Shown here: piece after piece, positions 9,509 through 17,321 of the stretch | How positions within the stretch are numbered: position 1 is the first letter of the stretch | How the letters are laid out: each line of letters starts with the position of its first letter | Source of the DNA: an uncultured archaeon | GTDB lineage: Archaea; Thermoproteota; Nitrososphaeria_A; Caldarchaeales; Wolframiiraptoraceae | DNA length: 64,000 bases | Direction: 5' to 3' | Assembly (NCBI GenBank): GCA_938083505.1 | Contig: CALKCF010000006.1 | Coordinates: forward strand, 119,047-183,046 | The notes under the pieces: generated by a model | What the model was told of the DNA's origin: nothing | The model's input: the letters and a program-made list of their open reading frames with translations, nothing else | Databases searched by the model: none | Translations under genes and position numbers: made by a program

Positions 9509-10951
9509 ATGAGGATAAAGGTTTATAACACCCTTACCAAGCGGTTGGAAGATTTCGAACCTTTCGAAGGCAATTTTGTTAAGATGTATGTATGTGGACC
9601 GACTGTCCAAGATGTGGCACATCTGGGTCATGCAAGAACCTATATAGCTTTTGACGCCATAATAAGATTTCTTGAATACCGGGGGTACAGGGTGTTTTAT
9701 GTTAGGAACATCACGGATGTCGGACACATAAGGGAGGAGTCTGGAAGGGATAGAATACTTGAGGGAGCTGATAGGGAAAAGCTTGAACCAATGGAGCTCG
9801 TGGATAAGTACATGTTGATGTTTTTTGAGGATATGGATGCATTAAAGCTCAGAAGACCGAACATACAACCTAGGGCAACGATGCACATACTGGATATGAT
9901 CGAGGTTATTAAGTCGTTAATAGAAAAAGGCTATGCATATGAGGTAAATGGTAACGTATACTTTGATGTCTCAAAATTCCCAGATTATGGCAAGTTATCC
10001 GGAATCAAGTACGAAGAACTCATTAAGCATAGAATAGAGCCTGACCCAAGGAAGAGGAATCCGGCCGACTTCGCACTTTGGAAGAAAGCTGAAAAGGGGT
10101 ATCTTCTAAAGTGGCCTAGCATATGGGGTGAGGGGTTTCCTGGATGGCATATAGAATGCTCGGTCATGAGCATGAAATACTTGGGACCGCAGATAGATAT
10201 TCATGGTGGTGGGCAAGAGCTCATACTACCCCATCACGAGAACGAGATAGCCCAGTCAGAAGCGCATACAGGTAAGAAACCTTTTGTTAAGTATTGGTTA
10301 CACACTGGCTACTTAACAATAGCTGGTGAAAAGATGTCAAAATCCTTAGGAAACTTTGTGACGATAAGAGAGACGTTGAAAAAGTACGATGCTGACACTA
10401 TAAGGTTTTTCGTACTTTCCTCACACTACAGAAGTAACATAGATTATAACGAAGAAACCATGAGGAGAGCGGCGGACGCTATCGATAGAATTAAGTCTAC
10501 ACTAAGAGATCTATATTATGAAAAAGAGGATGCCCGTTTAGGAGATGATGAAACAGTATCGAAGGTTTGCGCAGAAATGAGGAGGAGATTTATAGAAGCC
10601 ATGGAGATGGATTTCAACACACCCGAAGCCCTCTCTGTAATTCATGAATTGACACGTAAAGCGAACGCGTACCTCTCGTCAAAGGCTGTAACAAAAACAG
10701 GAATCGATACTTACTACAATACGATACTAGAGCTTTGTAACTCCGTAGGTCTTCTGCAAAACTTTAAACCGAATATAGAAATGGATAATTTTATGGTTTC
10801 AGGAATTTTAAGGATACTGCTTAATCTTAGGGAAGAATTAAGGAAAAGGGGCATATACGATTTAAGCGACCGTATTAGAGAAGACCTCAAAGAAATTGGG
10901 ATGTTTATCGAAGATACGAAGGAAGGGCAAAGGATAAGGTTGAAGAAGTAA
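9509..10951 (+). CDS. cysS: Cysteinyl-tRNA synthetase
   Basis: Class I aminoacyl-tRNA synthetase that charges tRNA-Cys. The HIGH motif appears as HLGHARTY after the zinc-ligand MYVCGPTVQD. The second zinc region HIECSVMSM plus HGGGQELILPHHENE and the KMSKS loop (GEKMSKSLGNF) are all present. The C-terminal helical anticodon-binding region completes 480 residues, as expected. Its presence means Cys-tRNA is made directly rather than only by the SepRS/SepCysS route. The next gene begins about 55 bp downstream. Confidence 0.97.
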   Translation: MRIKVYNTLTKRLEDFEPFEGNFVKMYVCGPTVQDVAHLGHARTYIAFDAIIRFLEYRGYRVFYVRNITDVGHIREESGRDRILEGADREKLEPMELVDKYMLMFFEDMDALKLRRPNIQPRATMHILDMIEVIKSLIEKGYAYEVNGNVYFDVSKFPDYGKLSGIKYEELIKHRIEPDPRKRNPADFALWKKAEKGYLLKWPSIWGEGFPGWHIECSVMSMKYLGPQIDIHGGGQELILPHHENEIAQSEAHTGKKPFVKYWLHTGYLTIAGEKMSKSLGNFVTIRETLKKYDADTIRFFVLSSHYRSNIDYNEETMRRAADAIDRIKSTLRDLYYEKEDARLGDDETVSKVCAEMRRRFIEAMEMDFNTPEALSVIHELTRKANAYLSSKAVTKTGIDTYYNTILELCNSVGLLQNFKPNIEMDNFMVSGILRILLNLREELRKRGIYDLSDRIREDLKEIGMFIEDTKEGQRIRLKK

Positions 10952-11006
10952 CGTCTAACTAGTTTTATATACCTTAGCGCTTTATGAACAAGTAGGGTGT
11001 TGTAAA

Positions 11007-11708
11007 CTGAAAGCAGTAATTCTCGCAGGAGGTTATGGGAAAAGGCTCAGACCCCTGACTGAGAACGTTCCAAAACCACTACTCAACGTTTTAGGAAAAC
11101 CGATACTCTGCTGGCAATTTGAGTGGTTAAAGGCTCATAACATCACCGAGATAATAATATGCACCGGTCATTTAAAAGAAAAGATCATAGGCGACGTTGG
11201 TAGCGGCCAGAAGTTCGGCGTGAAGGTGGGTTATCTTGTGGAAGATGAGCCGTTAGGGACCGGTGGGGCTCTTAACAATGCAGCACACCTTCTTAGCAAA
11301 GATAAGTCATTTATTGTAATTAATGGTGACGTATTAACAAACCTGAATCCAATAGAGTTAGTCGAAGCGCTTCGGGATGATATTATTGGGGCCATAGCTG
11401 TGATTCCTTTACCATCACCTTACGGTGTAGTGACTTTCGATAATACTACGTTTAAGATAATCGAGTTTAAGGAGAAGCCCAGGCTTTCAGATTATTGGAT
11501 AAATGCTGGCATCTATGCCTTTACCCCTAAGGTCTTCGATCACTTACCACGGCAGGGCGATTTGGAGAAGACTACTTTCCCAGAGTTGGCGAGTCGGGGG
11601 TTGCTTAAAGCTGTGCCGTTTAAAGAATGTGAGTGGATAAGTATAGACACTTATAAAGATCTTGAAGATGCGGCAAAACTCTTAAAGAGCTTAAGCTTTA
11701 ATCATTAA
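11007..11708 (+). CDS. Sugar-phosphate nucleotidyltransferase with probable CTG start
   Basis: Makes an NDP-sugar from a sugar 1-phosphate and NTP (glucose-1-phosphate or mannose-1-phosphate type). From 11007 the frame reads KAVILAGGYGKRLRPLT, the family's N-terminal NTP-binding signature, then PKPLLNVLGKPI, VINGDVL and FKEKP. Between the preceding in-frame TAA (10956) and the signature there is no ATG, GTG or TTG. The only near-cognate codon at the expected first position is CTG at 11007, with a GGGTG-like element a few bases upstream. An ATG-initiated call (GTG/ATG later) would lose the nucleotide-binding loop. The protein is 233 residues, with no hexapeptide domain. Confidence 0.86.
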   Translation: MKAVILAGGYGKRLRPLTENVPKPLLNVLGKPILCWQFEWLKAHNITEIIICTGHLKEKIIGDVGSGQKFGVKVGYLVEDEPLGTGGALNNAAHLLSKDKSFIVINGDVLTNLNPIELVEALRDDIIGAIAVIPLPSPYGVVTFDNTTFKIIEFKEKPRLSDYWINAGIYAFTPKVFDHLPRQGDLEKTTFPELASRGLLKAVPFKECEWISIDTYKDLEDAAKLLKSLSFNH

Positions 11709-11714
11709 GCGACG

Positions 11715-12221
11715 TTATAGCTTTTTCGCCATGACGTATGCATCTTCACCATCCATATAATAATGTGCCAGCACCTCTACTTTCTGGAAGCCAAGTTTCT
11801 CATACATTACAATAGCTGGTTTATTGGAGACCCTTACTTCTAGATAAACTTCGTAGCAGTTATAATCGTGCTTCAGAGCTTCCATCGCACATTTCATCAG
11901 GGCCGTACCTATGTGCATCCGTCTGTAATTTGGAAGAACTGCTATGGATACTATGTGACCTACCTTCTTCAGCTTAAGCCTTTCTATCTTCGAAAATGTC
12001 CGTTCTACCCTACACATAACATAGCCTACTATCTTCCTGTCACATTCTGCGACAAAGAAAGCTTTCGGAGCATCCCTATAGAGCGTTTCGAAGAAAGAGA
12101 ACGTATAATTTTCCGGGAGACATAATCTGTTAATATGCATTACTTGAAGTAAATCGTTCGGATTTACATTCCTTATAACAATGTTTGGTGGGGTTTCGAT
12201 ATATCTCGAAAGACCTTCCAC
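11715..12221 (-). CDS. rimI: RimI/Ard1-like N-terminal acetyltransferase
   Basis: GNAT enzyme acetylating protein N-termini. Acetyl-CoA binding motif A appears as VLPNYRRMHIGTALM; the preceding beta strand is GHIVSIAVLP. The C-terminal part carries EVRVSNKPAIVMYEKLGF and VLAHYYMDGEDAYVMAKKL, the standard archaeal RimI/Ard1 ending. It uses a GTG start and has 168 residues. It converges on the nucleotidyltransferase with 6 bp between the stops. Confidence 0.92.
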   Translation of the reverse strand: MEGLSRYIETPPNIVIRNVNPNDLLQVMHINRLCLPENYTFSFFETLYRDAPKAFFVAECDRKIVGYVMCRVERTFSKIERLKLKKVGHIVSIAVLPNYRRMHIGTALMKCAMEALKHDYNCYEVYLEVRVSNKPAIVMYEKLGFQKVEVLAHYYMDGEDAYVMAKKL

Positions 12222-12292
12222 GCACGGTCACCAACACATATCTTCATTCTAAGGATTAGATAAAGATATTTATTGAGGTTTTGACGTAAAGA

Positions 12293-13411
12293 TTGTTGCG
12301 AGAGTATTTGTCAGAATTCGGGTACGGCCTAGCCGAGTTAGAGAACATAAAGACTTTTATTACAAAAAGATTTACCGTCGAGGATGTGTTTTTTGAGGAA
12401 AATATTCTTTCCTTTATTATAAAGGAACGTTACATTAAAGAACCATTCAAAGAGTTGGTTTTTGACCTAAGAAGCATCGGATATGTTCCAATAGCAGTTC
12501 AGGAAGGTGACAGGATACTTATAAGAGTGTTTCCCTACAGAAAAGTCGTCGAGAAAACGAGCAGGATACCTTTGATATTGTTCTTCGTTACACTCGGCAC
12601 AGTATCTATCGATGGTTATTTACGTTCTCTATCGTATGCCGACATATTTTCTAGAACATTCGGCCAGTTTAATGTTATAGAGGTTTTATTAAACACATTG
12701 CTTTTCTCCGTCGCTCTAATGTCTATAATAGGTCTGCATGAATTTGGTCACCTCCTTTCGGCTAAGGCTAGCGGCATGGATGCAACACCTCCATACTTCA
12801 TACCAGGAGTGCCAGGCCTTATGCCGACGTTCGGAGCGGTCATATTCCAAAAAGACCCCGCGATTAACAAAGACAGCCTATTCGACAGCGGCATAAGCGG
12901 TCCTGTCATGGGGTTCATCGCAAGCATGTTTGTAGCGATAGCCGCCTTCTTGACAGCTAACTGGCTGAGCGTATCAGAATACGAATTTGTCCAGACATTA
13001 ATAGCAAGGGAGGGGGGCGTGTTTCTACCTTCGCCGCTCGCATTCTATTTGCTCAGACCTATTTTTGGTAAACCGGATATGGTACCCTTCTTTTCCACAT
13101 TAGGTTTCGCAGCATGGCTTGGTATGGTTGTGACTGCGATAAATTTATTCCCTGCATGGCAGCTGGACGGTGGTAGAATCTTCAGACCCATACTATCGAG
13201 AAAGCAGTACATCATAGCTTCGTACGTTTCGGCACTTGCCTTAATAATAATGGGATATTTTTTGTTAGGCATCTTAATCTTACTCATATCTTCCCGAACA
13301 CCTGATATAGTGCCGCTCGACCAGGTCTCACCACTTTCGAAGAAAAGGAAGTTAGCCCTTTTGGGAGTTGTTGGAATTCTCGTTCTGACCTTTGTCCCTC
13401 TCTCCTTCTAA
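12293..13411 (+). CDS. Site-2 protease (M50) membrane metalloprotease
   Basis: Intramembrane zinc protease. The zinc motif is HEFGH within GLHEFGHLLSAKASG (about residue 150), and the third ligand region is NLFPAWQLDGG near residue 285. Six or so hydrophobic segments surround them, and an N-terminal soluble domain of about 90 residues precedes. Start is TTG 12293 or the adjacent TTG 12296. The last 60 bp overlap the 3' end of the convergent LarA-like gene. Substrate unknown; family members usually cleave membrane-tethered regulators. Confidence 0.9.
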   Translation: MLREYLSEFGYGLAELENIKTFITKRFTVEDVFFEENILSFIIKERYIKEPFKELVFDLRSIGYVPIAVQEGDRILIRVFPYRKVVEKTSRIPLILFFVTLGTVSIDGYLRSLSYADIFSRTFGQFNVIEVLLNTLLFSVALMSIIGLHEFGHLLSAKASGMDATPPYFIPGVPGLMPTFGAVIFQKDPAINKDSLFDSGISGPVMGFIASMFVAIAAFLTANWLSVSEYEFVQTLIAREGGVFLPSPLAFYLLRPIFGKPDMVPFFSTLGFAAWLGMVVTAINLFPAWQLDGGRIFRPILSRKQYIIASYVSALALIIMGYFLLGILILLISSRTPDIVPLDQVSPLSKKRKLALLGVVGILVLTFVPLSF

Positions 13412-14599
13412 AGATACCGAAATTCTTGAACCATCCGGGACAAACGTTACGTTACATTCTTTTCCTTTTATCCTTAAGGCATAGGAGAGTGCATCCGATA
13501 ATGTGTCAAATGCTTTTGCTCCCAACAACCTTTCTACGTAGGTCTTAGGCAGAGTCGAGACCAGAACTATCTTGTACTTTCTATACAAGAGTTTAAACTT
13601 ATTGATGAGTACCGCTTCATGATGGATTATGCTTGACGGACGATAATCATCTTTCTCTAATACGTACCTGCTAAGCTCTGTTACAAATTCAGGACTGCCT
13701 AATCCATTAGTACACTCGCTTACTAGTATTAGGACGCCGTCATTCTTTATTATGTGTTCAAAGTTTCCTAAAGTTTGGAGTGTGTTCATCAATGTCGAAT
13801 CGTAAGGCGTACCTCCTGGGCTTACTATGAGTATGTCTGTTTTATCCTTTAACCTTACCGTTAGGACGTTATGTGCTAAATTGGACGCGGAGGCCGCAAC
13901 ACTTTCCGGCTGTCCCGCGAAAACTTTCACAAGCCCTTTTTTATCTGAGTGGACTGTTTGTAAGGCAATGCTGGGTTTAAGATTGTTAGCAAGCTCCCAC
14001 AGACTTTCTATACTCTTTGCACGTTTCGGTCTTGATTTTGTGTGCGTCGCCCCCATAATGATTGTGTGTCTGTAATCAAGTAGACCGTAAGTACCATGGT
14101 GCTCTGTAGGCAGGAGCACGATTTTAAGGTCGCTATTCAAGTAGTCTCGATGAACCTGGAGACCGCTAACATCCTCTAAAACCCATCCAGAAGATTCTGA
14201 GTAACGGTCCACAATGGCTACGTTAATATTAGTGACATCGACACCTTCAATGTTTGTGAAATTTTCAATCCCCACTTTACCGTATCTCCAAGGTGAAAGC
14301 AGCACGTGTAAAGATGCCCCATCGCTCTTGTGCTGAACAATAAAATCAATTACTTTTCTGTATACGCGTAAGAAACTTTCGGTCGGTAATTGGGTATCGA
14401 CCAAAAGCGAAATTTTCTTAGGCGGTCGTATTAACCTTTCGAACTCCCCATGCCCTAAACTCTCAATAGCTGACTCTGCCTCTGCTTCAACATTATTGAC
14501 CTCGACTGACCTACTCGGCTCTGCTACAACGCACTGTATTTCTGATGGTACGTCAACAAATATCTCCGTTTTGCCATACTTTAGCCAAATCTCGACCAA
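13352..14599 (-). CDS. LarA-like (DUF2088) protein
   Basis: Homologue of the nickel-pincer-cofactor lactate racemase family. The N-terminal domain (about residues 1-250) includes IIMGATHTKSRPKRAKS, and the C-terminal domain holds the conserved VSPGGTPYDSTLMN motif near residue 280. Size (415) fits LarA. No larB, larC or larE gene is present nearby, so cofactor supply, if needed, must come from elsewhere. Many LarA homologues act on other 2-hydroxy acids or are uncharacterised, so lactate is not assigned. Confidence 0.8.
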   Translation of the reverse strand: MVEIWLKYGKTEIFVDVPSEIQCVVAEPSRSVEVNNVEAEAESAIESLGHGEFERLIRPPKKISLLVDTQLPTESFLRVYRKVIDFIVQHKSDGASLHVLLSPWRYGKVGIENFTNIEGVDVTNINVAIVDRYSESSGWVLEDVSGLQVHRDYLNSDLKIVLLPTEHHGTYGLLDYRHTIIMGATHTKSRPKRAKSIESLWELANNLKPSIALQTVHSDKKGLVKVFAGQPESVAASASNLAHNVLTVRLKDKTDILIVSPGGTPYDSTLMNTLQTLGNFEHIIKNDGVLILVSECTNGLGSPEFVTELSRYVLEKDDYRPSSIIHHEAVLINKFKLLYRKYKIVLVSTLPKTYVERLLGAKAFDTLSDALSYALRIKGKECNVTFVPDGSRISVSLEGERDKGQNENSNNSQKG

Positions 14600-14667
14600 A
14601 TCTTTCCGACCTTCCCATAGTAAGCTGATAAGATTGATATAAGTGATTATACGTATGTAACATCGCT

Positions 14668-15291
14668 ATGGAACCTCAAGAAATCCTTTCGTTTATATCT
14701 TCAAGGGCAAGCGCAAAGGTTCCGGGCGATGGTGATGTATCATTTGACGAGGTTATAAGAGCATTGGAGGTTGCAATCTCCGCACCGTCAGCGCACAATG
14801 CTCAACCCTGGAGATTCGTCATTGTCAAGGATTCAAAAGTGAAGGAAAAGCTGATCGAGGAAATGGCAGTCTCGTGGCGTGAAGATTTAAGGAGAGATGG
14901 GCTGGATGAGAAGATTATAGACGAAATCATAAGAACATCAACAGAGAGAAGCATGAATGCCTCAGCCATCATCGTAGTATGTCTTACGATGGAGAACATG
15001 CATAAGTACCCTGACGATAGGCGGAACAAATGCGAGTACATAATGGCAGTCCAATCAGTAGCCGCAGCAATAGAGAATATGCTTTTGGCATTCCATGCGA
15101 TGGGCATATCAGCCTGCTGGAGGTGCGGTGCATTATTTGCTCCGGAGGTTGTAAGGAAGGTTTTAAGACTTCCAAATACTTTCGAGCCGCAAGCGATCGT
15201 AGAGGTCTCACGTGGCGGCATCTCATCAAAACCTCCTAGGAAACCATTAAATGAGGTTGCGTGTCTGAACTTTTGGGGAAATTATATATGA
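14668..15291 (+). CDS. Nitroreductase-fold protein, probable dehydro-F420-0 reductase
   Basis: FMN-binding nitroreductase family, 207 residues. The N-terminal helix segment APSAHNAQPWRFVIV and the C-terminal GISACWRCGALFAPEVVRKVL are typical. Its TGA overlaps the ATG of cofD (15288), a translational-coupling arrangement. In mycobacterial FbiB the C-terminal nitroreductase domain reduces dehydro-F420-0, the CofD/FbiA product when phosphoenolpyruvate is the precursor. Direct coupling to cofD makes the same role here the best inference, but the sequence alone cannot exclude another flavoenzyme function. Confidence 0.8.
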   Translation: MEPQEILSFISSRASAKVPGDGDVSFDEVIRALEVAISAPSAHNAQPWRFVIVKDSKVKEKLIEEMAVSWREDLRRDGLDEKIIDEIIRTSTERSMNASAIIVVCLTMENMHKYPDDRRNKCEYIMAVQSVAAAIENMLLAFHAMGISACWRCGALFAPEVVRKVLRLPNTFEPQAIVEVSRGGISSKPPRKPLNEVACLNFWGNYI

Positions 15292-16214
15292 TAACAGCTC
15301 TTGCTGGTGGTGTCGGAGCCGCCAAGCTTATTGATGGGCTCTCTTCGATAGTTCCACCTGAGAAGCTGACGATAATAGTGAATACGGGAGACGACTGCGA
15401 GTTTTACGGCCTACATATCTCGCCCGATGTCGACATAATCACCTATACTTTGGCAGGGCTGGTCGATGAGGAAAAAGGATGGGGTATAAAGAACGATACA
15501 TTTAACTGTCTTGATATGCTAAGGCTTTATGGTTATGATACGTGGTTCAAGCTCGGAGACAAAGATCTAGCAACCCATATCCATAGAACTATGATGTTGA
15601 AGTCTGGTTACAAGCTCTCCGAAGTAACGAGAGACATATGTGCTAAGCTCCGTATCAAGCAAAAGATCATACCAATGACCGATGACTACTTCGCGACGAA
15701 AATAAAGACTGATAGGGATACTCTGCATTTTCAAGAATATTTGGTGAAAAGGGGCTCTGTTGATGTCGTTCGCGATATTATATACGACGGTGCTGAGGTT
15801 GCAAAGCCGGCACCAGGTGTTATAGAGTCGATAATGGATGCTGAGATCATCATAATATGTCCGAGCAACCCTTTAGTGAGTATAGGCACGATACTTGCCA
15901 TTAAGGGCGTGCGTCAAGCCCTGAAGGGGGCCAAAGCCAAGAAGGTTGCGGTTTCACCTATAATTGGCGGTACCGTAGTCAAGGGACCTGCAGACAAAAT
16001 GATGAAGTACTTAGGCATGGAAGTCTCCGCTCTAGGTGTAGCCAAACTTTATTCCGACTTCTTAGACATATTCGTAATAGACGAGGTTGACGCTCCACTT
16101 GCGCATGAGGTTGAAAAGCTGGGCATAAAGGCTGTTATAACCAACACGCTGATGAGGACCAGAGAAGATAGGATCAGGTTAGCGAAGTTCGTCTTAGATA
16201 TTGCTTCTACATAA
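15288..16214 (+). CDS. cofD: CofD, F420 phospholactyl/phosphoenolpyruvyl transferase
   Basis: Transfers the phospholactate-type moiety from its guanylated carrier to Fo in F420 biosynthesis. The N-terminus ITALAGGVGAAKLIDGL is the CofD signature; NTGDDCEFYGLHISPDVDIITYTLAG, ICPSNPLVSIGTILA and SPIIGGTVVKGPADKMM follow in order. A GTG at 15261 would add nine residues, but the ATG at 15288 places the AGGVGAAK motif at the right distance and overlaps the upstream TGA. CofC, which makes the guanylated donor, is at 20650-21291. Confidence 0.96.
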   Translation: MITALAGGVGAAKLIDGLSSIVPPEKLTIIVNTGDDCEFYGLHISPDVDIITYTLAGLVDEEKGWGIKNDTFNCLDMLRLYGYDTWFKLGDKDLATHIHRTMMLKSGYKLSEVTRDICAKLRIKQKIIPMTDDYFATKIKTDRDTLHFQEYLVKRGSVDVVRDIIYDGAEVAKPAPGVIESIMDAEIIIICPSNPLVSIGTILAIKGVRQALKGAKAKKVAVSPIIGGTVVKGPADKMMKYLGMEVSALGVAKLYSDFLDIFVIDEVDAPLAHEVEKLGIKAVITNTLMRTREDRIRLAKFVLDIAST

Positions 16215-16222
16215 AGAAAAGC

Positions 16223-17236
16223 TTAAGGTACCAAGACGGCTCTTGTCCTGACCTCACTCCTTTTCAGCTTTTTGAGGACCTCGTTCACTTTTTCTAAGGG
16301 ATATTTCTCGCAGACGGGTTTTATCTTTCCGGCACGTGCCAACTCTATCACGTCCCTCATCATCCATCTGGAGCCGATCACTGAGCCGACTATCCTTTTC
16401 TCCTCATGGAAGAAGAATTCGCCAAGTTTGATGTGAACACCAATGACAACAGTTCCGGACGGTTTTGTGATCCTTATCGCTTGCTCAGCAACAACATCCG
16501 AGGGGGCAAAGACTATACTGGAATCGACCCCACCCAGTTTTTTTATCTCCTCCACCGGGTCGCTGGTTGATGAATTTATTATTACATCGGCCCCCAGCTC
16601 CTTTGCCACCTCCAAATGCTCTCTGCTCCTGCTGACCGCTATGATCTCAGCACCATAAAGTTTAGCAATTTGGACGACCATGTGACCTACTCCGCCTATA
16701 CCGAAGACTGCCACTCTCTTCCCTGGCTTTAGCTCCGCCTTAAGTACTGCACCATATGCTGTTATACCAGGACAAAACAGCGGAGCAGCTTCAATTGGGT
16801 CTAGGTTATCAGGTATTGGATAGACGTACCGCCAGTCGGCAAGAACGTACTCGGCGTATCCGCCATCAACGGTCTCACCAGTTATCTTCTTACCAGGGCA
16901 AAGGTGCTCAAGTCCCTTTAGACAGTATTCACACTTACCGCAGGCAGTCCAGAGCGGTTGAATACCCACCCTCTGTCCAATACTCAAACCCTCCACACCT
17001 CGACCTAATTCGTGTATCGTACCTACTATTTCATGTCCGGGTATTATCGGTGACTTTGACGGCAAACCATACTTGACCCAATCCCCCTCGATCATGTGTA
17101 GGTTTGACCTGCATACGCCGCATGCTTCTACTTTAACTATAATCTGTCCATCTTTTGGTTCAGGTATGGGTACATCCTCAACAACAATCGGATCATTCTC
17201 GACGGGTGCCGGCTTATAGAGAAGTGCTGCTTTCAT
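16223..17236 (-). CDS. Zinc-dependent alcohol dehydrogenase
   Basis: Medium-chain NAD(P)-dependent dehydrogenase. Catalytic zinc ligands are CGVCRSN and GHEIVG; the structural zinc cluster is CGKCEYCLKGLEHLC (about residues 96-110). The Rossmann nucleotide fold reads VFGIGGVGHMVVQIAKL. At 337 residues it is normal length. It converges on cofD with 8 bp between the genes. Substrate is not predictable; thermophilic relatives oxidise a range of primary and aromatic alcohols. Confidence 0.93.
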   Translation of the reverse strand: MKAALLYKPAPVENDPIVVEDVPIPEPKDGQIIVKVEACGVCRSNLHMIEGDWVKYGLPSKSPIIPGHEIVGTIHELGRGVEGLSIGQRVGIQPLWTACGKCEYCLKGLEHLCPGKKITGETVDGGYAEYVLADWRYVYPIPDNLDPIEAAPLFCPGITAYGAVLKAELKPGKRVAVFGIGGVGHMVVQIAKLYGAEIIAVSRSREHLEVAKELGADVIINSSTSDPVEEIKKLGGVDSSIVFAPSDVVAEQAIRITKPSGTVVIGVHIKLGEFFFHEEKRIVGSVIGSRWMMRDVIELARAGKIKPVCEKYPLEKVNEVLKKLKRSEVRTRAVLVP

Positions 17237-17321
17237 GTTTAGCAGATTCTAAATTATTTCTTATAAAATTAACTCTTTGCTATCGTGTAGGTGCATGAAA
17301 TTTTCGTAGCGGGATGTATTT

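Noticed and set aside
15261-15287. Upstream GTG start for CofD
   Set aside because: It would add nine non-conserved residues before the CofD N-terminal motif; the ATG at 15288 overlaps the preceding TGA in the usual coupled manner.
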